From positions 4,607 through 68,606 of the forward strand of contig JAKISE010000004.1 in NCBI GenBank assembly GCA_021648745.1: a DNA stretch of 64,000 bases, read 5' to 3'. Both the position numbers and the translations under genes were made by a program. The notes beneath the pieces were generated by a model, which made no database searches, was not told the origin of the DNA, and saw nothing but the letters and a program-made list of their open reading frames with translations. The DNA comes from Cyclobacteriaceae bacterium. GTDB lineage: Bacteria; Bacteroidota; Bacteroidia; Cytophagales; Cyclobacteriaceae. Numbering within the stretch: position 1 is the stretch's first letter; every line of letters starts with the position of its first letter. Positions 16,677-26,169 of this stretch are shown here, in pieces.

Positions 16677-17615
16677 TTGGTAGAAAAACTGATTTCGTTA
16701 GAAAACATTTCCTTGCCTGACTTTTTAGGAGTCGAAAATAAGAATATGGAGCTCTTGAAAACCAAATTTCCCAAGAGTACAATCATATCTAGAGGAGAAG
16801 AAATAAAACTAAAAGGAAGCACTCGAGACCTTATTAAAATTAGTGAAGTTGTTAATAACCTCATTCAGCATTATCATGCTCATGGTAAGGTTGATGAGGA
16901 AGCGGTAAACACATACTTAGCAGAGGAGGAATCTCATCACTTATCAGATTCTGCCATTACACCCTTAGTTTTTGGCACAAATGGTAATGCGATCAGGCCT
17001 AAAACTGTTAATCAGAAAAAGCTGATTGACCTGGTATATGCACATGATTTGGTTTTTGCTTTAGGACCAGCAGGAACGGGCAAAACATACATTTCGGTAG
17101 CCTTGGCGGTTCGGGCATTAAAAAATAAAGAAGTAAAGAAAATTATTATTACCCGTCCAGCAGTAGAAGCTGGCGAGAGTTTGGGTTTTTTACCAGGCGA
17201 TTTAAAAGATAAAGTTGACCCGTATTTACGCCCAATCTATGATGCCTTGGATGATATGATTCCGAAAGAAAAGCTGAAATATTATATGGAGCATGGTATC
17301 ATTGAAATTGCTCCTTTGGCCTATATGCGTGGTAGAACGTTGCACAAAGCCTTTATTCTATTAGACGAAGCTCAAAATACAACCCCAATGCAGATTAAGA
17401 TGTTTTTAACTCGCATGGGGCCTGAGTCTAAAGTGATTATTACAGGAGATACAAGCCAGATAGATTTACCTAAACATCAAAGTTCTGGCTTGGTGGAGAG
17501 CATTCATATTTTAAAAGGAATTAAAGGTATAGGCGTTATTCATTTCGAAGGAAAAGATGTGGTTCGCCATAAATTAGTGAAGGATATTATTGAAGCCTAC
17601 GAGCAAGAAGGGTAA
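16677..17615 (+). CDS. phoH: PhoH family ATPase
   Basis: PhoH-type P-loop ATPases are linked to RNA metabolism and often to endoribonucleases. The protein has an N-terminal KH-like region (NKNMELLKTKFPKS), Walker A ALGPAGTGKTYIS, Walker B FILLDEAQN and ITGDTSQIDLP. No ATG is available: the TTG at 16677 gives VEKLISLENISLPDFLGVEN, which matches typical starts (312 aa), while another TTG at 16641 would add 12 residues. A possible -7 box TAGCTTTG lies at 16613-16620. Confidence 0.93.
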   Translation: MVEKLISLENISLPDFLGVENKNMELLKTKFPKSTIISRGEEIKLKGSTRDLIKISEVVNNLIQHYHAHGKVDEEAVNTYLAEEESHHLSDSAITPLVFGTNGNAIRPKTVNQKKLIDLVYAHDLVFALGPAGTGKTYISVALAVRALKNKEVKKIIITRPAVEAGESLGFLPGDLKDKVDPYLRPIYDALDDMIPKEKLKYYMEHGIIEIAPLAYMRGRTLHKAFILLDEAQNTTPMQIKMFLTRMGPESKVIITGDTSQIDLPKHQSSGLVESIHILKGIKGIGVIHFEGKDVVRHKLVKDIIEAYEQEG

Positions 17616-17678
17616 ATGTTGATACACTGAAACGAAGTTTCCTATTTCTATTAAACGAAATTCAGGCTATTAGTCACA

Positions 17679-18431
17679 CTAATACTTAATATCTAAATCT
17701 TTAGATTTTACTTTTATTTGCTCTAACACTAGATATTGTTCCCAAAAATCTGTTTCGGGTAATGGTGCTATTATTTCAACAGGTTCTTTTTTTATGGGGT
17801 GCTGAAAGTATAACTTGCGGGCGTGAAGGTTAATTGATTTGTCAACATTGGCAGATGTAAACCCATATTTTAAGTCACCTTTAATGGGAGTTTTAACAGC
17901 ACCTAACTGCGCCCTTATTTGATGAGGTCGCCCCGTTTTTGGTTTTATTTCTAGTAAAAAATGGTCGTTTAGTTTGCCGAGTACACGATAGCTTAATTCT
18001 GCTTTTTGAGCTCCTTCGGTTTCTTCTTGATAAGCTGTTACCAAGTTTTTAGAACCATCTTTTCTTAACCAGTTTATGAGTGTCCCGTGGTCGCGAGAGC
18101 TTCCAGGAAATCTTGGCTTATGTTTAGTAATTGCCCAGTAGGTTTTTTGTACTTTCCGATCATGAAACAATTTACTCATACGCTCCAACCCTTTGGAGGT
18201 TTTGGCGAGCACTACAATTCCACTTACAGGTCTATCAAGCCGGTGTACTAAACCCATAAAAACATTGCCGGGCTTATTGTATTTATCACGAACATAATCT
18301 CTGCAAAGTTCAACCAATGGTTTATCCTTTGTATGGTCACCTTGAACTAAAACACCCGCTGCTTTATTAACAATGAGCAGATGGTTGTCTTCGTATAATA
18401 CGTAAAAGGGTCGTTTATCTCTAGAACTCAT
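17679..18431 (-). CDS. RluA-family pseudouridine synthase
   Basis: A 250-aa enzyme converting uridine to pseudouridine in rRNA or tRNA. The catalytic loop HRLDRPVSGIVVLAKTSKG holds the conserved Asp, and the C-terminal GRPHQIRAQL motif is present. There is no S4 RNA-binding domain, as in the shorter RluA/TruC-type members. The target site cannot be told from the sequence. It is 2 bp downstream of the methyltransferase gene, so the pair are probably co-transcribed. Confidence 0.9.
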   Translation of the reverse strand: MSSRDKRPFYVLYEDNHLLIVNKAAGVLVQGDHTKDKPLVELCRDYVRDKYNKPGNVFMGLVHRLDRPVSGIVVLAKTSKGLERMSKLFHDRKVQKTYWAITKHKPRFPGSSRDHGTLINWLRKDGSKNLVTAYQEETEGAQKAELSYRVLGKLNDHFLLEIKPKTGRPHQIRAQLGAVKTPIKGDLKYGFTSANVDKSINLHARKLYFQHPIKKEPVEIIAPLPETDFWEQYLVLEQIKVKSKDLDIKY

Positions 18432-18433
18432 AA

Positions 18434-19051
18434 TTAACTATTTTGTGGTAATTGAAATACACCAGAGTAAAAACGTAAAGTATGGTTAAAATACTCTTCT
18501 TCAATAGGCTCAAAACCAGCTTCTTTAATAAGGTCGTCTGTATTTCTATTTAAGTGGCAACCTTCGCCAAATACTTTCCAAGCTGGGTTTATAAAGTTTT
18601 GTATTTTTTTATTCACTTGTTTGCTAGCATGGATATGTTCCATAATAATAAGTTTTCCACTAGGTTTAAGCCATCTCGTAAAATTCTGTAAGGCTTGTAA
18701 AGGGTCAGGGATGGTACATAGAACCAAGGTGCAAACAACAGCATCTATGCTTTTCTCTTTAAAATGGGTATTTAACGACTGGTCATTTATGCCTTTATTA
18801 TAAAAAGTGATATTAGATTTTCCCTCTGCTTTAATTTTTGCTTTATCCAACATTGGTATAGATGGCTCCACCGAATGAACATTGACACCGTCTGGGTAAA
18901 ACTGAAAATTAATACCTGTACCTTCTCCTACACCAATTACATTACCCTCTAAATTGGAAAGCAAATGCTTCCTTTTTTTGTACAGCTTTCTTTCAAAGCC
19001 ATGCATAAAACCGTCATAAAACTTAGCAAATATTTTTTGATAAAAGCTCAT
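18434..19051 (-). CDS. Class I SAM-dependent methyltransferase
   Basis: A 205-aa protein with motif I as GNVIGVGEGTGINFQFY, motif II HSVEPSIPMLDKA and motif IV AVVCTLVLCTIPDP, then LKPSGKLIIMEHI. It resembles the METTL7/UbiE-like small methyltransferases acting on lipids or thiols, but the substrate is not clear. The run EGCHLNRNTDDLIKEAGF is typical of that subgroup. It is the middle gene of a minus-strand run between a membrane protein and the pseudouridine synthase. Confidence 0.82.
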   Translation of the reverse strand: MSFYQKIFAKFYDGFMHGFERKLYKKRKHLLSNLEGNVIGVGEGTGINFQFYPDGVNVHSVEPSIPMLDKAKIKAEGKSNITFYNKGINDQSLNTHFKEKSIDAVVCTLVLCTIPDPLQALQNFTRWLKPSGKLIIMEHIHASKQVNKKIQNFINPAWKVFGEGCHLNRNTDDLIKEAGFEPIEEEYFNHTLRFYSGVFQLPQNS

Positions 19052-19054
19052 TTA

Positions 19055-19546
19055 TTAGAATTTAACACGCAATTGCAGGCCATTCCCTGAGAGGCCAAAG
19101 TGGTATGTCGGTTTATAATGCCATCTAGCTGAATTGGCCATTAATGCATTATGGTCTCTTAATGCCTGATTGGCCTTTTTCTTAAAATTGATTGATATTG
19201 GGATGCTTATTGCGACAAATCCTGCTCCGATGCCGATCAAATACCAGTTATGCTCACCGCCACTAATGTCAGTAGCAACAGACCACCCTATTAGTAAACC
19301 ACCAGCAGCACCAAATATTTGGGCAAAGGTGTTATCCTTTTTTGCTTTGAGCATAAGGTTATAAGGCTGTTCATTAGCTGCCAATTCTTCTAATACCCCA
19401 TTTATGCCATAAATGGTATCTCCTTTATAAAACTTATTGCCCCAAAAAGTTGACTTTAAATATAATGTATCTGCAACTTGAGCTTTTGATGGTTGGCTGC
19501 TAACCAAAAGAGATAAGGTGATAACTAAAAAGAGTAAGAATTTCAT
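19055..19546 (-). CDS. Exported membrane protein of unknown function, 163 aa
   Basis: It begins with a signal peptide (MKFLLFLVITLSLLVSS, then QPSKAQ) and has two glycine-rich hydrophobic stretches near residues 75-115 (FGAAGGLLIGWSV and IGIGAGFVAISIPISI), probably a membrane hairpin. The pattern of a short beta-rich domain before a hairpin is common in uncharacterised Bacteroidota envelope proteins. I do not recognise a named family. It lies 3 bp upstream of the methyltransferase. Confidence 0.7.
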   Translation of the reverse strand: MKFLLFLVITLSLLVSSQPSKAQVADTLYLKSTFWGNKFYKGDTIYGINGVLEELAANEQPYNLMLKAKKDNTFAQIFGAAGGLLIGWSVATDISGGEHNWYLIGIGAGFVAISIPISINFKKKANQALRDHNALMANSARWHYKPTYHFGLSGNGLQLRVKF

Positions 19547-19560
19547 TGGTTTGGTTTTTG

Positions 19561-21138
19561 TTAAAATTCGGATATAAAATGAAAATTAATTTCAGGAAAG
19601 TTTTGCTCTACCATCTGCATCCACGATTTGTTTTCAGCCATAAAAACAAACTTCCCCTCTTTGTCTTTGGCAATAAGCCTTTGTTTAGAAGCAATAAATT
19701 CTTTTAGTTTTTTGCTGTCAGCGCTTTCAATCCAGCACGCTTTATAAAGGTTAACAGGCGCAAACCTAACGGTAGCACCATACTCGTGTTTAAGCCGGTA
19801 TTGTATAACTTCAAACTGAAGTGCCCCAACAGTACCCACTACTCTTCTGCTTCCTAAATCGTAGGTAAATAGCTGAGCCACACCCTCATCCATGAGCTGG
19901 CGCAGCCCCTTATCGAGCTGCTTGCTTTTCATCGCATCTAGGTTGATTACTTCCTTAAAAATTTCAGGAGAGAAACTCGGAATTCCCTTATACGATCCTT
20001 TTTCACCTTCGGTAAGGGTATCTCCAATTTTCATATTACCTGTATCGTATAACCCGATAATGTCTCCTGGGTAGGCAACGTCAATCACTTCTTTATCTTG
20101 AGCCATAAAGGCTGTTACGTTTGAAAAACGAAAGCTTTTTTCTAACCTTACGTGGTAGTAGTTTTTCCTTCTTTCGAATTGGCCCGAGCAAACTCTTAAG
20201 AATGCGATTCTATTTCTATGCTTTGGATCCATATTCGCATGAATCTTAAAAATAAAGCCCGACATTTTTTCTTCGGTAGGGTCAATAAGCCGTTCTTCAG
20301 TTTCTCTAGGTTTAGGGTCTGGTGCAATATCAATAAAGCAATCTAATAATTCTCTAACTCCAAAATTATTAACGGCACTGCCAAAAAATACTGGAGCAAT
20401 TTTACCATCTAAGTAATCTTTATTAATAAACTCAGGATACACGCCATCGACTAATTCAACTTCTTCTCTGATGAGCTCAGCATCTGTTTCGCCAATTCGT
20501 TCATCTAAAATTGGATCGCTTAAATCTTCAATACTTACACCTTCTTCTAATGTTCGTTTACTTGGCTCAAATAAATGAAGTGCCTTTTCGTACAAACTGT
20601 AAACCCCTTTAAAACGTTTGCCCATGCCAATAGGCCAACTGAGGGGTCTTACTTTAATTTTTAACTTCTCTTCAATTTCATCTAACAGCTCAAATGGGTC
20701 TCGGCCTTCTCTGTCCATTTTGTTGATAAAAACGATTACCGGTGTGTCTCGCATTCGGCATACTTCCATCAGCTTTTCCGTTTGAATTTCCACCCCCTTC
20801 ACACAATCAATTACCATTATTACACTATCCACTGCGGTAAGTGTTCGGTAGGTATCTTCTGCAAAATCTTGGTGACCAGGCGTATCGAGTAAATTGATTT
20901 TAATATCTCTATAATTAAAACCCATTACGGAAGTAGCCACAGAAATGCCACGCTGCTTCTCGATTTCCATAAAATCCGACTTGGCATGCTCGCTTATTTT
21001 ATTGGATTTTACAGCCCCTGCTTTTTGAATGGCTCCACCAAATAAAAGTAATTTTTCAGTTAACGTGGTTTTGCCGGCATCGGGGTGAGATATAATTCCA
21101 AAAGTTCTTCGTTTGCTAATTTCTTCTTGTAGGCTCAT
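19561..21138 (-). CDS. prfC: Peptide chain release factor 3 (RF3)
   Basis: A translational GTPase that recycles RF1 and RF2 from the ribosome after termination. The 525-aa protein has the G domain with SHPDAGKTTLTEKLL (G1), the RGISV switch, LLDTPGHQDFAED (G3) and FINKMDREGRDPFEL (G4), followed by beta-barrel domains II and III. Sequences VMGFNYRD and YKACWIESADSKKL are RF3-specific rather than EF-G. It is divergent from dnaK across 229 bp. Confidence 0.95.
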   Translation of the reverse strand: MSLQEEISKRRTFGIISHPDAGKTTLTEKLLLFGGAIQKAGAVKSNKISEHAKSDFMEIEKQRGISVATSVMGFNYRDIKINLLDTPGHQDFAEDTYRTLTAVDSVIMVIDCVKGVEIQTEKLMEVCRMRDTPVIVFINKMDREGRDPFELLDEIEEKLKIKVRPLSWPIGMGKRFKGVYSLYEKALHLFEPSKRTLEEGVSIEDLSDPILDERIGETDAELIREEVELVDGVYPEFINKDYLDGKIAPVFFGSAVNNFGVRELLDCFIDIAPDPKPRETEERLIDPTEEKMSGFIFKIHANMDPKHRNRIAFLRVCSGQFERRKNYYHVRLEKSFRFSNVTAFMAQDKEVIDVAYPGDIIGLYDTGNMKIGDTLTEGEKGSYKGIPSFSPEIFKEVINLDAMKSKQLDKGLRQLMDEGVAQLFTYDLGSRRVVGTVGALQFEVIQYRLKHEYGATVRFAPVNLYKACWIESADSKKLKEFIASKQRLIAKDKEGKFVFMAENKSWMQMVEQNFPEINFHFISEF

Positions 21139-21260
21139 CTATAAAAATATCAAGTTGCAAAGTTAAGTCAATATTAAGTTTAACTGATAGTCAAGTTGGC
21201 ACATCTTGAACTATATATCTACCTTTTATGCTTTAGCGTCATTTAGGTCTTTTGGTATAA

Positions 21261-21324
21261 TGTCACATTTCTGTCATTCTGTCACTATTAAGAACGCAAT
21301 ATTTGGTTGGCATAACCCTTGTTA
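21261..21324 (+). promoter_or_regulatory. Candidate sigma-54-like promoter with upstream TGTCA repeats, dnaK
   Basis: Three direct TGTCA repeats (21261, 21272, 21280) lie upstream of TTGGCATAACCCTTGTTA (21307-21324). The latter fits the -24/-12 layout except that the -12 dinucleotide is GT rather than GC (GG, 10 bases, GT). The start of dnaK is 44 bp further on. This is my inference from the pattern; a sigma-70-like TAnnTTTG box is not obvious here. Confidence 0.35.
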
Positions 21325-21367
21325 TAGGCAAGCCAAAGATTGAAATAGATATTTAGAATTATATAAT

Positions 21368-23290
21368 ATGGGAAAGATAATTGGAATTGACTTAGGTACG
21401 ACCAACTCGTGCGTAGCCGTAATGGAAGGTAACGAGCCAGTGGTTATACCTAATAGCGAAGGTAAAAGAACAACTCCTTCCATCGTTGGCTTTTTAGATG
21501 GTGGTAAAGGGGAACGTAAAGTAGGTGACCCTGCTAAAAGACAGGCGATTACCAACCCAACAAATACGGTAAGTTCGGCCAAAAGATTTATGGGTAAAAA
21601 GTACGCTGAAGTAGGTGAAGAGCTTAAAACAGTAGCGTATACCCTTGAAAAAGGAAATAACGACACAGTACGTGTTAAAATTGGTGATAGACAATATACG
21701 CCTCAAGAAATTTCAGCAATGATTCTTCAAAAAATGAAGTCTACAGCTGAAGATTATCTAGGAACTTCCGTTGCTGAAGCTGTAATTACAGTGCCTGCTT
21801 ATTTTAACGATGCGGAGCGTCAGGCTACGAAAGAAGCTGGACAAATTGCTGGGTTAGAAGTGAAGCGTATTATTAACGAGCCAACTGCTGCTGCCTTAGC
21901 TTATGGTTTAGATAAGAAAAATTCGGATATGAAAATTGCGGTGTTTGACCTTGGTGGTGGAACATTCGATATTTCTGTGTTAGAATTAGGAGATGGCGTT
22001 TTTGAAGTGCTAGCTACTAATGGAGATGTACATTTAGGTGGAGATGATTTTGACCAAGTAATTATTAATTGGTTGGCAGAAGAATTTTTATCTGATGAAA
22101 ACATTGATCTTAGAAAAGATCCTATGGCACTTCAGCGTTTAAAGGAAGCTGCTGAAAAAGCAAAAATTGAGCTTTCAAGTTCTGCAAGCACAGAAATCAA
22201 CTTGCCTTACATTATGCCTGTTGATGGTGTGCCGAAGCACTTAGTTCGTACCTTGAGCCGTGCAAAATTTGAGCAATTAGCTGACAAATTGGTGAAACGC
22301 TCCATGGTTCCTGTTAAAAAGGCATTGAAAGATGCAGGTCTAAGCACTTCTGATATTGACGAAGTAATCTTAGTAGGTGGTTCAACTCGTATTCCTAAAA
22401 TTCAGGAAGAAGTAGAAGCATTTTTTGGTAAAAAACCTTCGAAAGGTGTTAATCCTGATGAAGTTGTTGCGATTGGAGCAGCCATTCAAGGTGGTGTATT
22501 AACTGGAGAAGTGAAGGATGTATTATTATTAGATGTTACTCCACTTTCATTGGGTATCGAAACAATGGGTGGTGTAATGACTAAACTGATTGAGGCGAAT
22601 ACAACTATTCCAACCAAAAAATCGGAGACATTCTCAACAGCTGCAGATAACCAACCTTCGGTAGAAATACACGTAGTTCAAGGAGAACGTCCTTTGGCAA
22701 AAGATAACCGTAGTCTTGGTAAATTCCATTTAGATGGAATTCCTCCATCACAACGTGGTGTACCTCAAATTGAAGTAACTTTTGATATTGATGCCAATGG
22801 TATTATGCACGTTACTTCTAAGGATAAAGGAACGAACAAAGAGCAGAGTATTCGTATCGAAGCTTCTTCTGGTTTAACCGAAGAAGAAATCGAGAAAATG
22901 AAAAAAGAAGCGGAAGCAAATGCAGAAACTGACAAAGCGGAAAAAGAAAAAATCGAAAAGATTAATGCTGCTGATTCATTGATATTCCAAACAGATAAGC
23001 AATTAGCTGAGTATGGAGATAAGCTTTCTGAAGGCAACAAAACTGCTATAAATGAAGCATTGGAAGTGTTGAAAAAAGCTCATCAAGAGCAAGATTTAGC
23101 TGCTATTGATCCAGCGATTGAAGCATTGAATAAAGCTTGGGAAGCTGCTTCGCAAGAAATGTATGCTGCAACAGGTGGGGGAGCCGAAGGTGGCGCACAA
23201 CCAGGACCAGATGCAGGTGCTGCTCCAGAAGGAGACGATGTTTCAGACGTTGAGTTTGAAGAAGTAGAAGAAGAGAAAGAAGAAAAGTAA
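21368..23290 (+). CDS. dnaK: Chaperone DnaK (Hsp70)
   Basis: The ATP-dependent Hsp70 folding chaperone, 640 aa, full length. The nucleotide-binding domain opens IIGIDLGTTNSCVAVMEG and includes VPAYFNDAERQATKEAG, FDLGGGTFDISVLE and ILVGGSTRIPKIQ; the linker is VLLLDVTPLSLGIETMGGVM; the substrate domain and helical lid end in a Gly-rich tail with the acidic EFEEVEEEKEEK. No dnaJ or grpE adjoins it. A strong terminator follows. Confidence 0.98.
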   Translation: MGKIIGIDLGTTNSCVAVMEGNEPVVIPNSEGKRTTPSIVGFLDGGKGERKVGDPAKRQAITNPTNTVSSAKRFMGKKYAEVGEELKTVAYTLEKGNNDTVRVKIGDRQYTPQEISAMILQKMKSTAEDYLGTSVAEAVITVPAYFNDAERQATKEAGQIAGLEVKRIINEPTAAALAYGLDKKNSDMKIAVFDLGGGTFDISVLELGDGVFEVLATNGDVHLGGDDFDQVIINWLAEEFLSDENIDLRKDPMALQRLKEAAEKAKIELSSSASTEINLPYIMPVDGVPKHLVRTLSRAKFEQLADKLVKRSMVPVKKALKDAGLSTSDIDEVILVGGSTRIPKIQEEVEAFFGKKPSKGVNPDEVVAIGAAIQGGVLTGEVKDVLLLDVTPLSLGIETMGGVMTKLIEANTTIPTKKSETFSTAADNQPSVEIHVVQGERPLAKDNRSLGKFHLDGIPPSQRGVPQIEVTFDIDANGIMHVTSKDKGTNKEQSIRIEASSGLTEEEIEKMKKEAEANAETDKAEKEKIEKINAADSLIFQTDKQLAEYGDKLSEGNKTAINEALEVLKKAHQEQDLAAIDPAIEALNKAWEAASQEMYAATGGGAEGGAQPGPDAGAAPEGDDVSDVEFEEVEEEKEEK

Positions 23291-23312
23291 TTTTCAACTT
23301 TTAATAAATATG

Positions 23313-23347
23313 AAAGGCTGTCCGCTAGTTAGCGGACAGCCTTTTTT
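23313..23347 (+). terminator. Rho-independent terminator after dnaK
   Basis: AAAGGCTGTCCGCTAGTT and AGCGGACAGCCTTTTTT form a perfect GGCTGTCCGCT stem with a short loop and a T-run. It lies 23 bp after the dnaK stop and separates dnaK from the Nramp gene. Confidence 0.93.
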
Positions 23348-23379
23348 GTGCATACAACTTTTCAATCTATCTTTAATCA

Positions 23380-24588
23380 ATGAGTAGATTAAGAAAAATT
23401 GGCCCAGGAGCCATTGTGGCTGCGGCTTTTATAGGCCCTGGCACGGTTACAACGGCTACAATTTCTGGAGCTAGTTATGGGTTTACATTGCTTTGGGCAA
23501 TACTGTTTTCCGTATTTGCTACGTATATCTTGCAAGAAATGAGTGCCCGACTTGGTCTTGTAGCTCAAATGGGTGTTGGGGAGGCCATAAGAGAAAAACT
23601 AAATAAAGGTGTCTTAAAAGTACTAGCCACTATTTTAGTGGTATCAGCTATTTTGGTAGGTAATGCAGCCTATGAAGCAGGCAATATTTCTGGTGCAGCT
23701 TTGGGCATTTCAGTTTCGGACATCTCAATTTTCGGGTTTAGTTTTAGTCCTGCCATTTTAATTATTGGTACCGTGGCCTTTTTGGTACTTTATTCAGGCA
23801 GGTTTAAACTAATTGAAAGAGCCTTAATTATTATGGTATCCACCATGGGGCTTGTGTTTATATTGTCAGCAATTATTCTATCTCCTAATTTAATAGAAGT
23901 AGCTAAAGGATTGTTTGTTCCTCAAATTCCTGATGGAGGATTATTAATGGTGGTAGGATTAATAGGTACTACCGTAGTACCCTATAATATTTTTCTTCAT
24001 GCTTCTTTTGTGAAGAAAAAATGGAATAATCCAGAAGATCTTAAAATGGCCAGATCTGATGCTTTTTATTCTATACTTATTGGAGGCTTAATTACCATGA
24101 GTATATTAATTGCGTCTGCTGTTGTCAATCAACATTCTGATGCTGGAATTCATAAAATTACTGATATGGCAGTTCAATTGGAGCCATTGCTTGGTAGTTG
24201 GGCAACTACATTTATGTCGATTGGGTTTTTAGCAGCTGGTTTGTCCTCTGCTATTACAGCACCATTAGCTGCGGCATTTGCTTCTTCTGAAATATTTGGA
24301 TGGGGGAGTTCAATGAAATCAATTAAATTTAGAGTGGTATGGATTACTATTTTAGCCATTGGAATAGTGTTTTCATTGCTTGGCTTTAGACCAACTAATG
24401 TGATACTTTTTGCTCAAGTAGCTAATGGGTTGCTGTTGCCGATAATTGCATCCTTCCTACTTTGGGTAATGAATGATAAAACGCTGTTGGGTAAATATGT
24501 TAATACAAGGTATGCCAATGTTTTTGGTGGGATTATATTGTTGATAACAATCGTACTTGGGCTAAAAGGAATCATTACTGCTTTTTAG
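23380..24588 (+). CDS. Nramp-family transporter in the 5-oxoprolinase gene group
   Basis: An 11-12-helix inner-membrane transporter, 402 aa. GPGAIVAAAFIGPGTVTTAT is the Nramp helix 1 region, and GTTVVPYNIFLHA matches helix 6. In classical Nramp proteins the metal site has DPGN in helix 1; here the corresponding loop is GPGTV, so the Asp and Asn metal ligands are absent and metal transport is doubtful. Relatives (B. subtilis YcsG type) stand next to pxpABC genes, as here, so uptake of 5-oxoproline or a related compound is a reasonable inference. Confidence 0.82.
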   Translation: MSRLRKIGPGAIVAAAFIGPGTVTTATISGASYGFTLLWAILFSVFATYILQEMSARLGLVAQMGVGEAIREKLNKGVLKVLATILVVSAILVGNAAYEAGNISGAALGISVSDISIFGFSFSPAILIIGTVAFLVLYSGRFKLIERALIIMVSTMGLVFILSAIILSPNLIEVAKGLFVPQIPDGGLLMVVGLIGTTVVPYNIFLHASFVKKKWNNPEDLKMARSDAFYSILIGGLITMSILIASAVVNQHSDAGIHKITDMAVQLEPLLGSWATTFMSIGFLAAGLSSAITAPLAAAFASSEIFGWGSSMKSIKFRVVWITILAIGIVFSLLGFRPTNVILFAQVANGLLLPIIASFLLWVMNDKTLLGKYVNTRYANVFGGIILLITIVLGLKGIITAF

Positions 24589-24709
24589 TTACTGGGTGAC
24601 TCCTTTCCTAAAGTTGGTGTCTAAGGTAATTTAGTTGGGAAGTCAACTGCTGACTTTCTAATTTCGTGTACCTTAGAGTCTAGGTGCATTTGTGGCTAAG
24701 TTTAGAATT

Positions 24710-25456
24710 ATGAACAATCTTCCAATCGATATAAATTGTGATATGGGCGAAAGCCTTGGGTCAACAATTATTAGTCAAGATGAGAAGTTGATGCCATTTA
24801 TTACTTCGTGCAATATAGCTTGTGGGTTTCACGGGGGTGATCCTAAGCATATGCAAAAAACTATTCGATTGGCCATCGCAAATAATGTTCGTATTGGAGC
24901 GCACCCTTCTTACCCAGATTTAGAAGGGTTTGGAAGAAGAAAAATGGATATAGAACCGGAAGAGTTAAAAGCTATTTTAATATATCAAATATCCGCCTTA
25001 AAAGGAATGGTGGAGTGTGAGGGAGGAACATTAAGCTATGTAAAACCTCACGGAGCTTTATATAATAAGGCTTCGATTGATTCATCAGAAGCTCAAGTAA
25101 TTATAAGCTCAATAAAATCCATGGATCCTAAGTTAGCATTAATGGGTTTGGCAGGCAGTGAAATGGAAAAGGCAGCAAAAGAAATGGGTGTTGAATTTAT
25201 CGCTGAAGCTTTTTGCGACAGAAGTTATGAATTAGATGGTAGTTTAATGCCCCGCAGTAAACCTGATGCTGTTTTTTCTAAAGTAGAAGATGTTGTGAAA
25301 CAAGTTGCGTCAATTGTATTTGATAAAAGGGTTGAAATTTCTGTTGACAAATTTATCCCAATACAAGCTGATAGTATTTGTATTCACGGTGATAATCCGA
25401 TGGCCTTGGAATTTGTAAAAGGAATTCACCATCTATTCAGCCCAAGTAAAGTATGA
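24710..25456 (+). CDS. pxpA: 5-oxoprolinase subunit A (LamB/YcsF family)
   Basis: PxpA, with PxpB and PxpC, hydrolyses 5-oxoproline (pyroglutamate) to glutamate using ATP. The 248-aa protein begins MNNLPIDINCDMGES, and contains ACGFHGGDPKHM, GAHPSYPDLEGFGRR, YVKPHGALYN and the closing ICIHGDNP, all family hallmarks. I chose the ATG at 24710; a GTG at 24692 would add six residues. The stop overlaps the pxpB start by 4 bp. Confidence 0.95.
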   Translation: MNNLPIDINCDMGESLGSTIISQDEKLMPFITSCNIACGFHGGDPKHMQKTIRLAIANNVRIGAHPSYPDLEGFGRRKMDIEPEELKAILIYQISALKGMVECEGGTLSYVKPHGALYNKASIDSSEAQVIISSIKSMDPKLALMGLAGSEMEKAAKEMGVEFIAEAFCDRSYELDGSLMPRSKPDAVFSKVEDVVKQVASIVFDKRVEISVDKFIPIQADSICIHGDNPMALEFVKGIHHLFSPSKV

Positions 25457-26169
25457 ATGTGAAGTTTCAAACGTTGGGTGATGAGGCTCTTCTTATCAAT
25501 TTCGAGCAAAAAATTGATGAGCAAATCAATGGGCAAGTTCATCTGCTAACTCAAGGGCTTGAAGAAAAAAGAATAGCTGGAGTCAAGTATCTTACGCCTG
25601 CCTATTGCTCGTTAGTCATAGCATTTGATAAGAAGCAAATTTCCTTTGAGCAGCTGGTTAGCCTGACTAATTCACTTTTAGATACATCTAATGTTTCAAC
25701 TTTTCAACTCCGCAAATTGTACATCCCGGTCTGTTACGATAGGCTGTTTGCATTAGATATGCAAGAGGTTGTTTCACAAACCAAGCTAACGGCATCGGAA
25801 ATTGTTAAAGCACACACCGCTCACCCCTTTAAAACTTATATGATAGGCTTTCTTCCAGGCTTTCCATACTTGGGTAAACTTCCTAAAGAATTAGAATGTG
25901 TTCGAAAAGCTAATCCTCGGCTAAAAATACCCAAAGGAGCGGTTGGTTTGGCAGGTTTGCAAACAGGAATTTACCCCCAAGAGTCGCCAGGAGGATGGCA
26001 GATAATTGGGAATACTCCTGTTGATTTGGTTGGACAAGATGGGAATAACTCTTTTTTATTTAAAGTGGGAGATGAAATAAGCTTTTACTCGATTTCTAAA
26101 AGTAAATATGAATCTATTTTGGAAGGCCAGAAAAATGGAAGCTTTAATTGGAAAAACGTGTATGAGTAA
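25453..26169 (+). CDS. pxpB: 5-oxoprolinase subunit B (KipI-like)
   Basis: A 238-aa subunit of the pyroglutamate-hydrolysing complex, related to B. subtilis KipI (allophanate-hydrolase subunit 1 fold). Family landmarks are FQTLGDEALLINFE, PVCYDRLFALDM and the strongly conserved YMIGFLPGFPYLGKLP and GIYPQESPGGWQIIG. It overlaps pxpA by 4 bp and pxpC by 8 bp, so the three subunits are translationally coupled. Confidence 0.94.
   Translation: MNVKFQTLGDEALLINFEQKIDEQINGQVHLLTQGLEEKRIAGVKYLTPAYCSLVIAFDKKQISFEQLVSLTNSLLDTSNVSTFQLRKLYIPVCYDRLFALDMQEVVSQTKLTASEIVKAHTAHPFKTYMIGFLPGFPYLGKLPKELECVRKANPRLKIPKGAVGLAGLQTGIYPQESPGGWQIIGNTPVDLVGQDGNNSFLFKVGDEISFYSISKSKYESILEGQKNGSFNWKNVYE

Noticed and set aside
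21181..21240. Second sigma-54-like site GTTGGCACATCTTGAAC
   Set aside because: The spacing from GG does not give GC or GT at the -12 position.
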